Shown one piece after another: positions 26,354-35,225 of a stretch of 64,000 nucleotides of DNA. The position numbers were made by a program, and so were the translations under genes. The stretch comes from Microbacterium oxydans (lineage in GTDB: Bacteria > Actinomycetota > Actinomycetes > Actinomycetales > Microbacteriaceae). The first letter of the stretch is position 1, and each line of letters opens with the position of its first letter. The notes under the pieces were generated by a model, which was given only the letters and a program-made list of their open reading frames with translations, did not search any database and was not told the DNA's origin. Location: positions 124,001 to 188,000 of the forward strand of contig NZ_CP092891.1 of NCBI RefSeq assembly GCF_026559675.1, given 5' to 3'.

Positions 26354-27346
26354 ATGATCGACCCTGACGCGGCAGCGGCCGTTCCCGACGTCGAGCGCGA
26401 CGCCGCGGGGGAGAAGCTCGCCGCCGTGCGCACCCTCGGGACCGGCGCCCCCGTGCTGGCGTTCGACGTCGGCGGCACCGACATCAAGTCGGCGCTGTTC
26501 GACGCCGACGGTGCAGCGCTCGGGCTCCGTCGCACGCCCACACCGGTCGTCGACGGTGACCGGACGCAGGCGCTCCTCGAGCGTCTCGAGGTGCTGGCGG
26601 CGGAGCTCCGTGCCGCGCACCCCGACGTGGTGCCGCAGGCCGTGGGGCTCGTCGTCCCGGGGATCGTGGATGCGGATGCCGGGCTCGGGGTCTTCGCGAG
26701 CAACCTCGGCTGGCACGACTCCCCGCTGCGCGACCTCGCCTCCGAGCGCCTCGGGCTGCCGGTGGCGTTCGACCACGACGTCCGCGCCGCGAGCTGGGCC
26801 GAGCGTCGACTCGGTGGCGCCCGCGACTACGCCGACTCCGTCGTGCTCGTGATCGGCACCGGCATCGCCGGGGCCCTGCTGGTCGGCGGCGTCCCGTACA
26901 CCGCCGGTGGATACGCGGGCGAGATCGGGCACTCCCCGATCGCGGACGGGCCGATCTGCGCGTGCGGTGCGCGCGGCTGCCTGGAGGCGGTCGCCTCGGC
27001 CGGCGCGATCGCCCGTCGCTACCGCGAAGCGACCGGAGTCGCCCCGGACGGTGCGAAGGACGTGATCGCCCGCGCGGCCGCCGGCGACGAGATCGCCGCG
27101 GAGATCTGGAACTCGGCGCTCGACGCGCTCACGATGTCCCTGGCGCAGCTCACCGCCGTCGTGGCGCCGGAAGCCGTGGTCATCGGCGGGGGCCTCTCGC
27201 GCGCGGGCGGTGCCCTGTTCGACGAGCTGCGCACGCGTCTCGCCGCGCGGCTCAGCTTCCACCGGATCCCGGCGCTCGTCCCGGCGGAGCTCTCGGGGAA
27301 CGCCGGCCTGCTCGGCGCAGCACTGCGCGCGCGGGAGCTCACGTGA
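26354..27346 (+). CDS. ROK-family sugar kinase
   Basis: This 330-residue protein has the ATP motif FDVGGTDIKSALFD (about residues 37-50), a sugar-binding tract, and the zinc motif ICACGARGCLE. There is no winged helix, so this is an enzyme rather than a repressor. It likely phosphorylates the imported sugar or amino sugar at carbon 6. The stop overlaps the PfkB start in GTGA. Substrate unknown. Confidence 0.88.
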   Translation: MIDPDAAAAVPDVERDAAGEKLAAVRTLGTGAPVLAFDVGGTDIKSALFDADGAALGLRRTPTPVVDGDRTQALLERLEVLAAELRAAHPDVVPQAVGLVVPGIVDADAGLGVFASNLGWHDSPLRDLASERLGLPVAFDHDVRAASWAERRLGGARDYADSVVLVIGTGIAGALLVGGVPYTAGGYAGEIGHSPIADGPICACGARGCLEAVASAGAIARRYREATGVAPDGAKDVIARAAAGDEIAAEIWNSALDALTMSLAQLTAVVAPEAVVIGGGLSRAGGALFDELRTRLAARLSFHRIPALVPAELSGNAGLLGAALRARELT

Positions 27347-28287
27347 TCCTCACCGTCACCCCGAACCCCGCTCTCGACCTCACCTGGCACGTCGACCGGC
27401 TGACCGAGGGCGGCACGCACCGGGCGGATGCCGGAGTGGCGAGGGCCGGCGGCAAGGGCCTCAACGTCGCGCGCGTGGCGCACGCCGAGGGCGCGGAGGT
27501 GCTCGCCGTCACCACCGCGGGCGGCCGCGTCGGCGAGGAGTTCTCCGCGGAGCTGCGGGCCAGCAGCGTGCCGCACGTCCTGGTGCCGGTCGCGGCGGAC
27601 ACCCGTCGCAGCATCGCCGTGGTCGACGAGACCCTCGGCGACACCACGATCATCAACGAGCGGGGCGTGAACCCCACGGACGAGGAGTGGGCGGCGGTGC
27701 TCGCCGAGGTGGTCGAGCGGCTGCCCTCCGCGAGCGTGCTCGTGGTCTCCGGCAGTGTGCCTCCCGGGGCGCCGGAGCCGCTGATCCCCATGCTCATCGC
27801 GGTGGGGAGGGACGCCGGGGTCCCGGTCATCGTCGACACCTCCGGTCCCGCCCTGCTGCGTGCGGCGGAGGCCGGTGCCACCGTGCTCAAACCCAACGCC
27901 GCCGAGCTGGTCGAGGCCACCGGCATCACGGACCCCGTCGAGGGCGCACGCTCTCTGATCGCTCGCGGCACCGAGCTCGTGCTGCTCTCGCTCGGCGCCG
28001 ACGGCATGCTCGCGGTCACGGCATCCGATCTCGTGCACGCCCGTCTCGACGAACCCCTCGCCGGGAACCCCACGGGTGCCGGCGACGCGGGCGTCGCGGC
28101 CTGCGCCGTGCTCTACGCCGACGGGGTGCGCGACCCCGAGCCGATCCTCCGCCGTGCCACGGCCTGGTCCGCCGCCGCGGTGCTCACCCCGCTCGCCGGC
28201 GACATCTCTCCGCGCTGGACCGAGCTCGAACAGCAGCTGCGCGTCTCGCGACCCGACCCCGCTTCGTTCCGGAAGGACCCTTCGTGA
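27343..28287 (+). CDS. PfkB-family 1-phosphofructokinase/tagatose-6-phosphate kinase
   Basis: This 314-residue kinase begins at a GTG. It has TVTPNPALDLTWHV and GGKGLNVARV at the amino end (PfkB signature 1) and NPTGAGDAGVAA with the catalytic Asp near the carboxyl end (signature 2). The subgroup is FruK/LacC/PfkB, making a hexose 1,6-bisphosphate. With the class II aldolase next to it, tagatose 6-phosphate or fructose phosphate is the likely substrate. Overlaps both neighbours by 4 bases. Confidence 0.88.
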   Translation: MILTVTPNPALDLTWHVDRLTEGGTHRADAGVARAGGKGLNVARVAHAEGAEVLAVTTAGGRVGEEFSAELRASSVPHVLVPVAADTRRSIAVVDETLGDTTIINERGVNPTDEEWAAVLAEVVERLPSASVLVVSGSVPPGAPEPLIPMLIAVGRDAGVPVIVDTSGPALLRAAEAGATVLKPNAAELVEATGITDPVEGARSLIARGTELVLLSLGADGMLAVTASDLVHARLDEPLAGNPTGAGDAGVAACAVLYADGVRDPEPILRRATAWSAAAVLTPLAGDISPRWTELEQQLRVSRPDPASFRKDPS

Positions 28288-29138
28288 CCCTCGTCTCCGC
28301 CCGCGACCTCATCTCCGCGGCCGCCACCGCCCGCACCGGCATCGGCGCCTTCAACGTGATCCACCTCGAGACCGCCGAGGGTCTGGTGCGGGCCGCCGCC
28401 CTCGCGCAGCTGCCGGTCATCCTGCAGATCTCGCAGAACTGCGCCGACTACCACGGCGGGCTGGAGCCGATCGCGCTCGCCACGCTCGCGGTGGCGCGGC
28501 GGGCCCAGACGCCCGTTGCCGTGCACCTCGATCACGCCGAGCGTCCCGAGCTCGTCGACGAGGCCATCGCCCTGGGCTTCGGCTCGGTGATGTTCGACGG
28601 CGGCGCGCTGCCCTATGACGACAACGTGGCCCTCACCGCAGCGGTCGCGGCCCGTGCGCATGAGGCCGGCGTCTCCGTCGAGGGCGAGCTCGGCGAGGTG
28701 GGCGGCAAGGACGGAGCGCACGCGCCCGGCGTCCGCACCGACCCCGACGAGGCGCGGGCTTTCGTGGCCGCGACCGGCGTCGACGCACTCGCGGTCGCCG
28801 TCGGGTCCTCGCATGCGATGACCGACCGCACGGCGTCGCTCGACCTCGACCTGATCGCCCGGCTGCACGCGGCGCTGCCCGTCCCGCTGGTCCTGCACGG
28901 CTCCTCGGGCGTCGCGGATGCGGTGATCGCCGACGCCGTGCGCGCGGGGATGACGAAGATCAACGTGTCCACGCACCTGAACGGCTTCTTCACACGTGCC
29001 GTCCGCGAGAAGCTCGACGCCGATGAGCGCCTGGTGGACTCCCGCAAGTATCTGGCTCCCGCCCGCGACGCCTTGGCGGACGAAGCCGCCCGCATGCTCC
29101 GGCTGTTCGCCCTGCAGCCCGCCGGATCGGCCGCCTGA
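28284..29138 (+). CDS. Class II fructose/tagatose-bisphosphate aldolase
   Basis: This 284-residue aldolase has GIGAFNVIHLE, the zinc-binding VHLDHAE, VEGELGEVGGKDG, and HGSSGV with a phosphate-binding KINVSTHLN. It splits a ketose 1,6-bisphosphate into dihydroxyacetone phosphate and glyceraldehyde 3-phosphate. The length fits the GatY/KbaY/FbaA class. The GTG start overlaps the kinase stop. Confidence 0.9.
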   Translation: MTLVSARDLISAAATARTGIGAFNVIHLETAEGLVRAAALAQLPVILQISQNCADYHGGLEPIALATLAVARRAQTPVAVHLDHAERPELVDEAIALGFGSVMFDGGALPYDDNVALTAAVAARAHEAGVSVEGELGEVGGKDGAHAPGVRTDPDEARAFVAATGVDALAVAVGSSHAMTDRTASLDLDLIARLHAALPVPLVLHGSSGVADAVIADAVRAGMTKINVSTHLNGFFTRAVREKLDADERLVDSRKYLAPARDALADEAARMLRLFALQPAGSAA

Positions 29139-29914
29139 TGAAGCGGGCCGCGCGTCTGAACGCGATCCTCGACCTCCTGGCCGCGAACGGCGAGGTCACC
29201 GTCGACGAGCTCGTGGAGCAGTTCGGCGCCTCGTCGGCCACGACCCGCCGCGACCTCGACACCCTCGCCGAGCAGCGGCTGCTCACCCGCACCCATGGCG
29301 GTGCGGTGGCGCAGACCGTCGCCTACGAGCTGCCCATCCGCTACAAGAGCCACCTGCGCACGCACGAGAAGGCCAGCATCGCGCAGGTCGCCGCCGGGCT
29401 CGTCGCACCCGGCATGGTGGTCGGGCTCTCCGGCGGCACCACCACGACGGCCATCGCCGCTGCCCTCGCGGCCCGCGACGACCTCGCGGGGAGCGGCGGC
29501 ATCACCGTGGTCACGAACGCCGTGAACATCGCCGCCCAGCTCGCCACGCGGCCGGACATCAAGGTGGTCGTCACCGGCGGGGTGATCCACTCGCGCACCT
29601 ACGAGCTCGTCGGACCGTTCGTGGAGCAGCTGCTGCGCGGGGTGCGGCTCGACATCGCGTTCATCGGCGTGAACGGGATGGATGCGGTGGCCGGCGCCAC
29701 CACGCAGGACGAGCGCGAGGCCGCCGTGAACCGGATGATGGCCGAGCGGGCCCGCCGGGCGGTCGTGGTCACCGACGGCAGCAAGCTCGGCGTCGAGGCG
29801 TTCTCGACCGTCGGCGGCGTCGAGCTGTTCCCGACGCTCATCACGGACGGCGGGGCGGACCCCGAGGTGCTCTCGGCCCTCCGCGCCGCCGGCTACGCGG
29901 TCCTCGTCGCCTGA
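29138..29914 (+). CDS. DeoR/GlpR-family transcriptional regulator
   Basis: This 258-residue protein has a classic DeoR HTH (RLNAILDLLAANGEVTVDEL... SSATTRRDLDTL... LLTRTHGGA) and a DeoRC effector domain with GLSGGTTTTA for sugar phosphate. It overlaps the aldolase stop by one base (TGATG), so it is the last gene of the catabolic operon. It probably represses the divergent region at 25.1-25.4 kb and responds to a pathway intermediate. Confidence 0.9.
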   Translation: MKRAARLNAILDLLAANGEVTVDELVEQFGASSATTRRDLDTLAEQRLLTRTHGGAVAQTVAYELPIRYKSHLRTHEKASIAQVAAGLVAPGMVVGLSGGTTTTAIAAALAARDDLAGSGGITVVTNAVNIAAQLATRPDIKVVVTGGVIHSRTYELVGPFVEQLLRGVRLDIAFIGVNGMDAVAGATTQDEREAAVNRMMAERARRAVVVTDGSKLGVEAFSTVGGVELFPTLITDGGADPEVLSALRAAGYAVLVA

Positions 29915-29977
29915 CCGCGGCCGCTGGCGGATCGCGGTCCGGCACGAGCCGAACCGCGTTCCGGGTATCTTCGAGCA

Positions 29978-30763
29978 ATGCGTGCGATTCCCTCCTCCCT
30001 CGATCCGCTGGTGGTCTCCGAGATCGACCGGCGGCTCGATGGCGTCGCCGCGGAACACGGTGTGCGCATCCCCTGGGCGATCGAGAGCGGCAGCCGTGCC
30101 TGGGGTTTTCCGTCGCCGGACAGCGACTACGACTGCCGATTCATCTTCGTGCGCGGGCGTCAGGACTACCTCTCGCTCTGGCCCGCCCGCGACGTGATCG
30201 AGACGCCCCTCGACAAGACGTTCGACGTGAACGGCTGGGACCTGGCGAAGGCCGTGAAGCTGCTGGTGAGAGGGAACGCCACGGTGATCGAATGGCTCCG
30301 TTCGCCCATCGTCTACGCCGGTGAGAGCGCTTTTCGAGAGGGCCTGCTGACGCTCGCGACCGACGTCGTCGAACGCGGGTCGATCGCACGTCACTATCTG
30401 CACGTCGCGCGCCAGCAGCAGACCGCGACCACGACGCTCAAGCGCTTCTTCTACACGCTGCGGCCGGCTGCCGCGTTGCGGTGGCTCGCGGATCACCCGG
30501 AGGAGTCGGTTCCGCCCATGGACCTTCCCACGCTGCTGGCGGAGAGCTCGGTTCCGCAGGAGGTGACGGATGCCGCGACGGAGCTCATCGCGGCGAAGGC
30601 GGTGACCCGGGAGCTCGGCTCCGGCACCCCACCTGCGATCCTCACGAGGTTCGTGGTGGACGAGCTCGACCGCGCCGAGCACTTCGAGACCGTGGCGCCT
30701 CAGCGCGATCCTGCGGTCGTCCGTGACATCGCCGATCGCTACTTCCGCGCCCAGCTCGGCTGA
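29978..30763 (+). CDS. RlaP-like nucleotidyltransferase superfamily protein
   Basis: This 261-residue protein has a pol-beta-type active site: ESGSRAWGFPSPDSDYDCRF, giving G-S and paired Asp residues (D-x-D). The remainder fits the RlaP/YcgL-like family linked in some bacteria with RNA repair ligases. No RNA ligase is nearby, so its substrate is unclear. It may be an orphan enzyme or part of nucleic-acid damage response. A hairpin follows the stop. Confidence 0.75.
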   Translation: MRAIPSSLDPLVVSEIDRRLDGVAAEHGVRIPWAIESGSRAWGFPSPDSDYDCRFIFVRGRQDYLSLWPARDVIETPLDKTFDVNGWDLAKAVKLLVRGNATVIEWLRSPIVYAGESAFREGLLTLATDVVERGSIARHYLHVARQQQTATTTLKRFFYTLRPAAALRWLADHPEESVPPMDLPTLLAESSVPQEVTDAATELIAAKAVTRELGSGTPPAILTRFVVDELDRAEHFETVAPQRDPAVVRDIADRYFRAQLG

Positions 30764-30785
30764 GATCTCCGAGCCCGGACACCCC

Positions 30786-30820
30786 GAGGGCCCCGACGTC
30801 CCCAGAACGTCGAGGCCCTC
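30786..30820 (+). terminator. Terminator after the nucleotidyltransferase gene
   Basis: GAGGGCC (30786-30792) and CGACGT (30794-30799) pair with ACGTCG (30807-30812) and GGCCCTC (30814-30820), with one mismatch and a 7-base loop. The remaining bases to 31019 hold no gene I can support. Confidence 0.7.
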
Positions 30821-31019
30821 TGAGGGTGCCGCGGCTGCACGCCGCGCCGCCCCCGAGCAGATGGTGTCCGTGTCGTACTCACGCTCCCCAGCGCGCGCGA
30901 TATCCCCAGATCCGACTGCGCCTCCCTCGCGCCTCTCCCTTCGAGGCCCTTCGCATGGCACCTTCCGAAGAACAGGAGCACGGAGTGCGCGTTCTGATAC
31001 AACGAATGGAGAAAAAAGT

Positions 31020-33485
31020 TCAGAACCCCTCCCCGTGGCATTGGAACGGGGCGCTCAGACCGGTCTCGACAGCGGCCTCGGCGAGGGCGACCGCCGGGGA
31101 CGCGCCCGCGGAAAGGCCCGTGTGCACGGCGCTCAGCAGCTCACCGGCCACATCGTCGGGGACCGCGACGGGGGCGGCGATCACGCAGTCCGCGCCGGCG
31201 TGCAGCCAGACCCGGGTCATCCCGAGCGCTTCCTCGCCCCAGCGCACGGAGGAGCGGCCGAGCTCGCAGGCCGACAGGATCACGGTCGCCGGGACTCGCG
31301 GGATGAGGTCGACGTCGTAGCCGAAGAGGATGCCGTCGGCGAGCTCGAATCCGGAGAACAGGGGATTGTCCACGGCATGTCGGCCGTGCGCGGCGATGTG
31401 CAGCACATCGGTGTCGGCGGCGAGTTCGGTGACCGCCGAGACCGTCGCATCCGTGGCGTCCAGGATGCGCGGCGACCGACCCGCGCCGCGCCAGGCGGTG
31501 GCCGCCCGCTCGACCTCCTCGCCCGCCCTGGCGACGCGGGGGCCGGCCGCGAAGCCGATCCTCGTCGGCCCGGTGGCCGCTGCGTGGGCGGTGGCGCGCG
31601 ACGGGTCGCCGAGCAGGCGCGACACCGACGTCGCGAGGGTGAACGGCAAGCCGGTCATCCCCGGGAGCATCGCCCAGGGCACCCCCGCGAGGGCGCCGGG
31701 CACCGTGATCGCCAGGCGGGACGCGTCCGGCGCCGCCCGCAGCAGCGGCGCGAGGAGCTCGGTGTCGAGCAGCGCCAGCCGTGATGCCAGCGCCCGTTCC
31801 GTCACCGCGCCCATCAGGCCGCCGCGCGTCATCGCGGCCATGTCGAGGTCTGCGCGGAGGCCGTCCAGCGCCGCCTGCGCCCGCGCCCACGACAGGTCGA
31901 CCACCGTCGCTCCCGACGAGGTGACCACGATGCCGTGCAGGGCGGATCCGGTGAACACGTAGGAGAGCACGGCGGTGCCCGGCTCCAGCAGGTCCGTGGC
32001 CTGGGCGAGTCCCAGCCGCTCGCGGGTGCCGCCCGAACCGGTGGTCGCCCACTGCCGCTCCCGCACCCGGTCGCGCAGTGCGCGCACCCGGGCGTCCGTG
32101 GTCCAGTCGGCGCCGGCGAGCTCGGCGCGCAGCATCCGCAGCTCGGCCAGGTCCGCCGCCAGCGACTCGTCGTGCGGGGGACGCACCGGGGCGACCTGCT
32201 GGCTGAGGTGGCGTGCCCGTTCCGACCACTCGAACAGCGTCGCGGGGTCGCGCAGCCGTGCGGCGGCGGAGAGACCGGCGAACATCAGCTCGGACCCGTG
32301 CATCGCGACGGAGGCCTGCAGGTCGAGCGCCCCGAAGGACTGCTGCCAGGCCGTGAGCAGCTCGAGCCCGTCGGCGGCCGCGCGCAGGGCGTCGCGATCG
32401 CGCCCGGCAGCGGCTGCGCGGGCGGAGCGCACCTCGTGGGCGCGCAGACGGAGCGGAGTCGGCGCGGCGTCGTCGAGTCGCGGCAACCGTCCGCTGCCTT
32501 CGCGGCGGGCGCTGAGGCGCAGACCCGTCGCCTCGGTGTGGAAGCCGCCGCGGTCGAGGGCTCTCGCCGTGCGGGCGAACTCCGCGGTGTCGATGGGGCG
32601 CTGCGGTCGCGCGCGCTGCTGCGCCTCCAGCCGCACGGCATCCGCTCGGGCCGCCCATCCGTCGTTCGCCAGCGCGGAGAAGCGACGAGCGGCGGTGCGG
32701 GCCGCGCGTTCGGCGGCGGCCGGGTCGTGGCGCAGGAGGGAGCGCGCCAGATGGAACTCCGCCTCGCCCCTCGCCTGTCGCATCCGCTGCGCGCCGAACT
32801 GCGTGGCCACCCGCCCGAGCAGAGCTTCCGCCTCGGTGGTGAGGCCCGCGTCGCGGAGCACCTCGGCGCGGTCCAGGTCGCTGATCGCGGCGGCGAGGTC
32901 GCTGATCGCCGCCAGCTGCGGACGGGAGCGGGTCATGAGGCTGAGGGCGGTGACGAGGTCTCCCTCCAGCAGCGCCGCGTAGCCGAGGTTGTGTCGGGCC
33001 TCCGCGAGCGGCTCGTCGTCGTCGTTCGCCTCGTAGACGGCGACCGCTCGCCGGAGGTCCTCCACGCAGGACTCGAGCTCGCGCTGCTGCATCCGCACGA
33101 CGGAACGGTTCATCAGACAGTTCGCGAGCTCGGTGGTCTCGTCGCCGATCGCGGTGAGGGTGTCGATCGCGCGCGTGAGCTCGACCTCCGCCTCGGCCAG
33201 TCGGCCCCCGTGCATGAGCAGCGTGCCGAGCTGCCCGCTGAGCACCGTGACCGTCTCGGCCCTGAGCCCGGAGCGGCCGAGCGCCTCGCGACACAGCTGC
33301 TCGGCGGCCGCCGGCTCCCCCGTCTGCGCGAGGACGTACGCCACCGTGCCGTCGATGCGCGCACGCAGGTCGGGGTCGTCGGTGCGGGCGGATGCGGCGT
33401 CGAGAGCGCGCCGCGCCTGCGTGAACCGTCTCGCGTTCGCCGCTTCGACGCCGCGCCGGTGCAGCTCGGTCGCAGTCAGGGGCAT
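31020..33485 (-). CDS. TPR-CHAT caspase-like protease
   Basis: This 821-residue protein has an amino-terminal and central array of TPR-like helical repeats (about 1-430) and a carboxyl CHAT domain (about 530-821). The clan CD catalytic dyad is visible: His700 in HIAAHGRH and Cys740 in VILSACELG. CHAT proteases, such as Csx29 of type III-E CRISPR, act when TPR segments sense a trigger and cleave partner proteins. It is last in a four-gene operon after an ECF sigma factor, a small unknown protein and a subtilase, so sigma control by proteolysis is a plausible role. No signal peptide is seen. Confidence 0.88.
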   Translation of the reverse strand: MPLTATELHRRGVEAANARRFTQARRALDAASARTDDPDLRARIDGTVAYVLAQTGEPAAAEQLCREALGRSGLRAETVTVLSGQLGTLLMHGGRLAEAEVELTRAIDTLTAIGDETTELANCLMNRSVVRMQQRELESCVEDLRRAVAVYEANDDDEPLAEARHNLGYAALLEGDLVTALSLMTRSRPQLAAISDLAAAISDLDRAEVLRDAGLTTEAEALLGRVATQFGAQRMRQARGEAEFHLARSLLRHDPAAAERAARTAARRFSALANDGWAARADAVRLEAQQRARPQRPIDTAEFARTARALDRGGFHTEATGLRLSARREGSGRLPRLDDAAPTPLRLRAHEVRSARAAAAGRDRDALRAAADGLELLTAWQQSFGALDLQASVAMHGSELMFAGLSAAARLRDPATLFEWSERARHLSQQVAPVRPPHDESLAADLAELRMLRAELAGADWTTDARVRALRDRVRERQWATTGSGGTRERLGLAQATDLLEPGTAVLSYVFTGSALHGIVVTSSGATVVDLSWARAQAALDGLRADLDMAAMTRGGLMGAVTERALASRLALLDTELLAPLLRAAPDASRLAITVPGALAGVPWAMLPGMTGLPFTLATSVSRLLGDPSRATAHAAATGPTRIGFAAGPRVARAGEEVERAATAWRGAGRSPRILDATDATVSAVTELAADTDVLHIAAHGRHAVDNPLFSGFELADGILFGYDVDLIPRVPATVILSACELGRSSVRWGEEALGMTRVWLHAGADCVIAAPVAVPDDVAGELLSAVHTGLSAGASPAVALAEAAVETGLSAPFQCHGEGF

Positions 33486-33552
33486 CCCCCCAGAATGCCG
33501 TGCGCCGGGCCCGCGGGGAAGAGCGCGAGCGCTGTCCTGTCGCGCGGGCGCC

Positions 33553-33588
33553 CAGGACGGGCCGTCCGCATCGGTACGGACGGTCCGT
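33553..33588. terminator. Hairpin between subtilase and TPR-CHAT genes
   Basis: GGACGG (33553-33558) pairs with CCGTCC (33583-33588), with a G-T pair next, then CCGTCCG (33560-33566) pairs with CGGACGG (33575-33581). This gives a 14-bp stem with an 8-base loop in the 111-bp gap inside the operon. It could terminate part of the transcription, so lowering TPR-CHAT expression relative to upstream genes, or stabilise mRNA ends. Confidence 0.6.
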
Positions 33589-33596
33589 CCCGGGGG

Positions 33597-35168
33597 TCAG
33601 ACCGGGTCGATGGGCGTGGGCAGCGTCTTCAGGACCGCGGCGACGGCCTTCGCCGCGGCCGCCGGCTTCACCCCTGCGATCGGCACGGAACCGAGCTGCG
33701 CCGCGATGCGCCCCGCGACGTACGGTGCCGAGAACGACGTGCCGCTCCACACCGCGAACCCGCCGCGATAGTCGTCGGGGTCGATCGTCTCGCGGCGCAT
33801 GCCGTCGACATCCGCCCGCGTCGATGCCTGCATGCCCCCGACGAACGCGGGTGAGGTGCTGACCACGGCCGCACCCGGCGCATAGGCCTGCACCCAGGGG
33901 CCGATGTTCGAGAAGAGGGCGACCGATCGGGCCGAGGGGTTCAGCGCCCCGACCGAGACGAGCGGTGCATCCCGGTCGGGGCGGATGCCGTTGTCCGATC
34001 CGGGCCACGGCCACAGCGATGCCGGGAACGACGGACGGTCGATCGCGTCGTTGCCGGCCGAGCACACGACCACGCACCCGAGCTCGCGCGCCTTCGCGAG
34101 CAGCTGGTGCAGCGTGAGGCTGAACAGGCCGTCGGTCGGGGTCTCGTGGTAGTAGCTGAGGGACAGGTTCAGCACGTCGATCGGGAAGCCGGTCTTCGGA
34201 TCCTCGCGGTGCCGGGCCAGCAGAGTGACGACCTGCGCGATCGTCTCCAACAGCGTGCTCTCGTCGATCACACCGAGGGCGCCGGCCACCCGGATCGAGA
34301 GGATGTCGGCACCCGGAGCCGCCTGCCGGATGAGCCCGGCGATGAACGTGCCGTGCCCGGCGACCGCGTCGATCTCCCCGTCGAGCTGCCCGTACAGGTC
34401 GGGGTAGCGCTCCGGATCCGCGTCGTCGGTCAGTCCGACGGGCACGCCGTCGAGGTCGATCTTCCGCGTGACGATGTCGGCGGGCAGCCAGGAGTGCTCC
34501 CCGCATCCGGTGTCGAGCACCGCGACGACCGGTCGCCGCCCGCGCTTCGGAGCAGGTCCGCGCACGGGAGCAGGCCCCAGCCAGGTCACCGGCTGCCGGG
34601 CACCGCGCCCGGGCTCGAGGTAGTCGTCGCTGCCGCCCGCGCCCCCGCCGGCACCGCGCACCGGGTTGGTGCGGGTGAACGGGTTGGTGCGGGTGAAGGG
34701 GTTGGTGCGCGTGAACGGATTCAGCCCCACGGGGTCGATCGACAGCACGTGGTCGAGGCTCGTCCGCGGCATCGTCGAGCGGGACATGCGCCGCGCGCGC
34801 TGCAGCACGCGCCAGGCGTCCGGCGCGACGGGGGACTCGCCGCGGACCGGCTCATCGGGAGTGCGCAGTCGGGCGCGCAGGAAGCCGGGAACCCCCGGGA
34901 CCAGCTCGCCGTCGGCCGCCGCCCGCGTCCCGTCCTCCACCTCGAGCTGCCAGCCGAAGGTGTCGGCTGCGTCGCGCAGCGTCCGCACCTCGCGGTCGTA
35001 GGCCTCCTCGTCGCCGAGGGCTCGGGTGATCAGCAGCCGTTCCGGCAGATACGCGGTCGGGAAGGCGCGGATGCCGTCCACCGGCTCCGTGCTCGGATCG
35101 AGCGCCGTGCCTCGCCGGATCGATCCCTCCGCGCGATCCTGCCAGCTCCATCCCTTGGGCTGATCCAT
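33597..35168 (-). CDS. Subtilisin-like (S8) serine protease with NPFTRT repeats
   Basis: This 523-residue protein has an unusual amino-terminal region (about 1-149), three NPFTRT hexapeptides (150-167), a Gly-rich linker, and an S8 domain (about 210-523). The catalytic triad is Asp219 (VAVLDTGCG), His272 (AGHGTFIAG) and Ser478 (GTSFSAPYVAG), with oxyanion Asn373 (SAGND). No signal peptide is visible, so it may be cytosolic, which is unusual for S8 enzymes. It is encoded between the small unknown protein and the TPR-CHAT gene, so activation by or of CHAT is possible. GGGAGAGG precedes the start. Confidence 0.9.
   Translation of the reverse strand: MDQPKGWSWQDRAEGSIRRGTALDPSTEPVDGIRAFPTAYLPERLLITRALGDEEAYDREVRTLRDAADTFGWQLEVEDGTRAAADGELVPGVPGFLRARLRTPDEPVRGESPVAPDAWRVLQRARRMSRSTMPRTSLDHVLSIDPVGLNPFTRTNPFTRTNPFTRTNPVRGAGGGAGGSDDYLEPGRGARQPVTWLGPAPVRGPAPKRGRRPVVAVLDTGCGEHSWLPADIVTRKIDLDGVPVGLTDDADPERYPDLYGQLDGEIDAVAGHGTFIAGLIRQAAPGADILSIRVAGALGVIDESTLLETIAQVVTLLARHREDPKTGFPIDVLNLSLSYYHETPTDGLFSLTLHQLLAKARELGCVVVCSAGNDAIDRPSFPASLWPWPGSDNGIRPDRDAPLVSVGALNPSARSVALFSNIGPWVQAYAPGAAVVSTSPAFVGGMQASTRADVDGMRRETIDPDDYRGGFAVWSGTSFSAPYVAGRIAAQLGSVPIAGVKPAAAAKAVAAVLKTLPTPIDPV
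34668..34721 (-). repeat. Three 18-bp tandem repeats encoding NPFTRT
   Basis: Three near-identical 18-bp units code for NPFTRT three times in the linker before the protease domain of the S8 gene. Units differ by one or two bases, which suggests slippage or recent duplication kept for protein function. Confidence 0.92.
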
Positions 35169-35225
35169 GGGTCATCCTCTCCCTGCGGGTCGCCCCGCGG
35201 CCTCATCGACGGGCGGCGCCCGCGG

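Noticed and set aside
34664..34725. CRISPR-like or mobile tandem repeat.
   Set aside because: The three 18-bp units are in frame and code for NPFTRT, so they are a protein repeat.
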